NCBI GenBank assembly: GCA_021399435.1
Contig: JAJTUP010000176.1
Span: forward strand, 1 to 42,076
DNA from: Diaporthe sp. PMI_573
Lineage: Eukaryota; Ascomycota; Sordariomycetes; Diaporthales; Diaporthaceae
Direction: 5' to 3'
Length of the DNA stretch: 42,076 nt
Below the pieces are notes generated by a model. That model saw only the letters and a program-made list of their open reading frames with translations, did no database searches and was not told the DNA's origin. This document shows positions 38,439 through 42,076 of the stretch, in pieces; the first letter of the stretch is position 1; every line of letters begins with the position of its first letter. The translations under genes were made by a program, and so were the position numbers.

Positions 38439-40231
38439 GACCACTCGAAACACCCTGTCCCATTTCGTTGTCATCTGGGGCTTCGCTTTGCTGTTCCCAC
38501 GCAGATAGATTATCGAAATCATAGCCCATCTGAGAGCTATACGTTATCCCCTCTCCTGCTGGTAGCCCCAACGGCGTCGAAATGGGCACAGCATCTGCAT
38601 ACGGGGATGGTCTATCTCCACTGTTTGGGAAAGGGTGATCTGTAATCACACTCGGTCAATCGTCTCGGCCTCCAGATGCGACTTGTGGCGGTGTCTTCTG
38701 GTCCCTGCCCTTAGCCTATCTAAAGTACTATGGAGATCCAGTTATGCAGACCCGAATGTATCTCATATTGTATTGCGATGATGCTTGTGGAGGTCGTGGG
38801 AACCCGTACCCTTGGCTTGGTGGGGTGGGCATGGACGTCGTGGTGGGAGCTGCGTGTAGCTCTCAACCTGGCCGTTGACACCAAACGAGGCACCATCGGG
38901 AGTGACGGGTGGCGTCATGTAATCATCAGCGACACCAGTTGCTGAGCCGTAATGTCGGCATCTTGAGGCGAGTCAGAAGGTTGCAACGAGGAGGGCCTGT
39001 GCTAACACCATGATTGCCTCCCGCCAAGTTCTTCTCACTGAGCTGACGAACATCACTTCGCATCTAGATTCAGCATGGTCTGTGCACCGTTCCGCAATCA
39101 ATTTCCTCACTCGACGCGGCATGTGATCTTCTAGAGGTCCTGGGGCCGCTAATGTGTACAAGGACGGAACGCGTCTTGCAGGGATGAGCAACCGCTGTGG
39201 AGCATGTCACGCATCCAGGCATCCTACTCACTCTACAAAACGTAGTTCGATATAACAACCTCAGTTCTTTATGATAACGTTACCTTAAGACTGACCATTA
39301 TGACGCATAACTTTTCTTCATACGCGACCTCTTCCGCCATGATGGCCCGGGCCTCTGTGTCCGTAGCTCACCTTCCTGTCGGTTATAGCTAGGTCCAGAA
39401 CGTAGGATGCTCAATGCAGAACCTATAACGTTAAAACGTAAACTGTTTTTAATGAACGGAACTCGTGAATGTCCCACGCATGCCTATAAATTCCCAATAA
39501 AGAACCTGATATACAGAATCGGCTAAGGAACCGTGAACGGGTAAATATTTAAATATACCGTGGTTCAGCTCAGCATGAGATTTTGATTTCTTCATCAGGG
39601 CAAACATCGCGCCTGATGGTTCCGGAGCAAGCGATTATACGACCGAGACAACACTGGGGTGGGGAGGGACCCGACCGACGACCTCACCGGCGCTGACTTA
39701 CTCTGAATCCGAGCTTGACGTGCCATACTCGCTATCTTCCGCCTCTGAGACCTCCGAATCGATATTAGTAGCTGCGTAAATATTCGTCACGCGCCTGAGA
39801 TGGGCAAATGCCTCGCTATATAGCTCGTTTGAGCAGTTCGATATTGAAGCTCGGAAGCTTCACGTCACATTGAAGGATATTTCCTTAAATCCGTTTTCGA
39901 CGTTCAAGATTATCAATTAAGGAAACTCATTTTATTATCAGAGGTTGAGACTTAGTCTGGCGTATTTCAAGATTTGAATTTAGAATATCAGGAGATCATG
40001 TACCAATGCTCATAGCCGCAGGCCAACTTACGGGTCCTACAATGTTTCAAAGACAATGAAATGATCATCGTGCGGGCCTGAGCCGACCTTTTGTGATTAC
40101 CAAAAGCGGTCTTGAACATTACTCTGGTAATCCGAGTTGATTTCAATGTAAGATAAATTCAATCGATCTGCCCGCATGCTTCGGGCTTGTTGATATCTTT
40201 ATCAATTCGTGATTTCCACTTTAATAATAAC
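38439..40231. other. 1.8 kb without a supported gene
   Basis: Only short frames without motifs. No RNA gene, repeat or transposon end was recognised. Confidence 0.45.
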
Positions 40232-40333
40232 ATGAAAAAGACCAGGGAATTTAGTAACCCAGCCAAGGGTTACTTGAATCGACGTAGGGGTGTTATGAAG
40301 AAAGCAAACATGCTATCTAAGCTGACCGGTGCG
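40232..40333 (+). pseudogene. MADS-box-like fragment
   Basis: From the ATG at 40232 the frame reads KGYLNRRRGVMKKANMLSKL then TGAHMAY. This follows the MADS-box pattern (RR-x-G-x2-KKA-x2-L-x2-L-x-GA) used for DNA binding. The start of a normal MADS domain is missing and the rest of the frame (to 40507) is unrecognised. It may be a scrap of a fungal MADS-like gene or a chance match. Confidence 0.35.
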
Positions 40334-40576
40334 CACATGGCATATAAGGACATGGTCGTCACCACAATAGATAACTTTCATAGAACAGACTCTTCAGTCA
40401 TCAATCTAAGTATTCAGTCCAACAACTGGATAGCCTCACCGCTAGTGATCATACTCTTAGAAGTGTATTGCACAGTCAAGTATCACCCCTACAAAGGTTT
40501 GGTGTGATCATTACATTTTGACGACTCTTGTTCAGCACGGTTTACGCGATACCCGGCTGTGCAATACGAAAACGCA

Positions 40577-41323
40577 ATGGCGCCTCAGACTCCGACCTCC
40601 TCCAACGCTGGGCACAACAGCAACCAGGCCCCCGCCCCCACTGGTCCCACTACCCAGGAAATGGTAGACCAGATCGGACAGCTCCAGCAGGAGATCATGC
40701 GACTCCACTCAATCCAGCAGGCCAAGGCCTACAAGATGGACAAGCCCGGGCCCTACAAGGGAGATAAGGGAACTCTCCAAGGATTCATCACCCAGTGCCG
40801 CGCCTACTTCAAGCACTACAACCTCCAGTTCGAAACCGAACATGACAAAATCATTTTCACTGGACACCGTCTCGAGGGCAACGCTCTCGCATGGTTTGAA
40901 CCCTCTCTCAGAGACTACCTGGAGTACGACCGCGAAGAATGGGGAAAGAACACCAAGAAGATCTCGGCGCTGCATTTGCCCAACAAGAACCAATTCATGC
41001 CGACCAACCTCGAAGTCGAAAAGAAGGAGGTCAAAGAATCCGCTGTGGTACCCACCATGGTCAGGAACGACGATCTCGCTCGAGTATGGTATAAGAAGGA
41101 TGACAGATTCTGGGTTCCCAAGGCGAACCTCCCCGTCAGCTGCAGAAACCCCATTCCGCACCAAGACGCATTCTCAGCCAGGATCACGACAAGCTTTGGG
41201 TGTGGCTCCACCAACCATGGGACACTGGTAGGTCATGATGGAATCGGCACGGCTGGAGTGGTGACATTCCCCTGGAGAGCCACACGCTGTGAATGGAGCC
41301 TCCCCAGGCCACCTCTATCATAG
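40577..41323 (+). CDS. Chimeric ORF: retrotransposon Gag fused to an M16 (insulysin/Ste23-type) protease segment, 248 aa
   Basis: ATG at 40577, stop at 41321-41323, uninterrupted. Residues 1-128 are a gypsy-type Gag N-terminus: a Gln-rich coiled-coil stretch (MVDQIGQLQQEIMRLH), then YKGDKGTLQGFITQCRAYF and LEGNALAWFEPSLRDYLE. At about 40960 the text changes to ALHLPNKNQFMPTNLEVEKK, then ARVWYKKDDRFWVPKANLPV (residues about 129-192). This is the linker and start of the second half of insulin-degrading-enzyme/Ste23-type M16 metalloproteases, and it has no zinc-binding HxxEH. The last 55 residues are unrecognised. Gag lacks its CCHC knuckle and there is no pol. It is probably a rearranged pseudogene or a host fragment captured by an element; expression is unknown. 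Confidence 0.8.
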   Translation: MAPQTPTSSNAGHNSNQAPAPTGPTTQEMVDQIGQLQQEIMRLHSIQQAKAYKMDKPGPYKGDKGTLQGFITQCRAYFKHYNLQFETEHDKIIFTGHRLEGNALAWFEPSLRDYLEYDREEWGKNTKKISALHLPNKNQFMPTNLEVEKKEVKESAVVPTMVRNDDLARVWYKKDDRFWVPKANLPVSCRNPIPHQDAFSARITTSFGCGSTNHGTLVGHDGIGTAGVVTFPWRATRCEWSLPRPPLS

Positions 41324-41745
41324 GATGTAAGAAGGGCAACTTTCAATCGTGAAGTGTCTACTTTACTTTTTTGTAATGAGGGATTCTTAAATTAGGAAAC
41401 GGAGCAGTGGCCGTAACTACCTAATTGAGTTCGCTCAGGTGAACACATATGGACATGAAGCGATGTTGAGTTGAGAAAAAAAAAATCGCCGGAAGGTATC
41501 TCGATTGTTGCCTCAACCAACATGGAAAACGGCAAATGGCTGTTGGGGAAACGTGTAGACTATCCATGACTCTAATCGCCTATGCGAATAAATACCAGGG
41601 CCTCCCGTTTCTCCAAAATACCCGCTGAACACCAAGTCCCTGTAAAAATACGCTCTGACCTATAGTTCTGAAGTGTAGTGGATCGAATAGTGTCAGGTAG
41701 CAGTTTAGGGTGCCTTGAGGCTCTTTGGGACGCTTGAGAGTGTGG
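41324..41745. other. Spacer without recognised features
   Basis: No gene, no LTR end recognised around the fusion ORF. Weak similarity to the repeat begins at about 41717. Confidence 0.45.
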
Positions 41746-41897
41746 TGGACAACTTTGTATTGAATTTGAGTGGGCTTCTGTCAGCCCTCCTCACAGTCCC
41801 TCCAACATCGTCTCACCCGCGGGCACGCATGGGTTGGCTCTGGTGCAGGAATGGCGAGGCCGGAAAATTCGCCCTCCAGACCCACTATCTTTGGTTA
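41746..41897 (+). repeat. Interspersed repeat, copy 2
   Basis: Second copy of 22013-22165, same orientation, differing mainly by transitions. It sits immediately upstream of a hAT coding remnant, which it may have interrupted. Confidence 0.8.
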
Positions 41898-41920
41898 TTG
41901 TCAGATTATCACCCTTTTTT

Positions 41921-42076
41921 TTGTCAATTCCTGCGATGTCTGCTGAGCCAGAACGTCTCTTCTCTGATACGAAAATCACCCTCCAAGATCGCAGGAACAG
42001 GTTAGGGATTGATATAATTGAGGCAATTGAGTGCATAAAGTCTTGGTCGAAGACTCGCAACTTGGCTTGGGTTGAC
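41921..42076 (+). pseudogene. hAT transposase C-terminal dimerisation domain, runs off the right edge
   Basis: The frame LSIPAMSAEPERLFSDTK, then DRRNRLGIDIIEAIECIKSW, is the hAT C-terminal signature, open to the window end. It is nearer to the second hAT family (35700-35930) than to the intact element. The upstream part of the gene is missing and replaced by the interspersed repeat. Confidence 0.85.

Overview
This window looks like a transposon-rich, gene-poor accessory region of a filamentous ascomycete (Pezizomycotina). The evidence is short introns (46-70 nt) with CTAAC-type branch points, two Zn2Cys6 transcription factors, a short-type heme-thiolate peroxygenase, a QDR-type MFS transporter, fungal P450s and a chromodomain-bearing Ty3/gypsy element. 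I cannot place the species from sequence alone.

Layout, left to right. 0-1 kb: C-terminus of a PIF1-family (probably Helitron) helicase entering from the left edge, then a cluster of perfect hairpins. 2-3.9 kb: a broken cytochrome P450 on the minus strand. 4.8-5.7 kb: a small fungal Ser/Thr kinase. 6.1-9.1 kb: a complete hAT transposon with perfect 15-bp TIRs, a perfect 8-bp target duplication and an apparently intact two-intron transposase. 11.2-14.9 kb: a dienelactone-hydrolase-like protein that lacks the usual catalytic His, divergent from an intact Zn2Cys6 regulator. 15.4-21.4 kb: a complete Ty3/gypsy chromovirus with LTRs that look identical, a CTTCT target duplication, a Tf1-style self-priming site and a textbook -1 frameshift signal between gag and pol. 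24.5-26.2 kb: a second Zn2Cys6 regulator carrying one frameshift. 26.9-29.2 kb: a six-intron-boundary MFS transporter with a lost start region and a 10-bp duplication that shifts its C-terminus. 31.9-32.7 kb: an intact secreted unspecific-peroxygenase-like gene. 33.9-36.6 kb: an internally deleted copy of the first hAT family, interrupted by a second hAT family. 37-40.3 kb: scraps of host genes (F-box-like, ubiquitin-conjugating enzyme, P450, MADS-like). 40.6-41.3 kb: an open reading frame that fuses a retroelement Gag to a piece of an insulysin/Ste23-type M16 protease. The right edge holds an interspersed repeat and another hAT C-terminus.

Most host genes are isolated or decayed, so I do not see a working biosynthetic cluster. 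The plausibly functional host genes are the kinase, the DLH-like protein, the first Zn2Cys6 regulator and the peroxygenase. The two intact mobile elements (hAT at 6.1-9.1 kb, gypsy at 15.4-21.4 kb) look recent and possibly active. The strongest items for follow-up are the gypsy element's self-priming and frameshift signals, the intact hAT, and the Gag-M16 fusion ORF.
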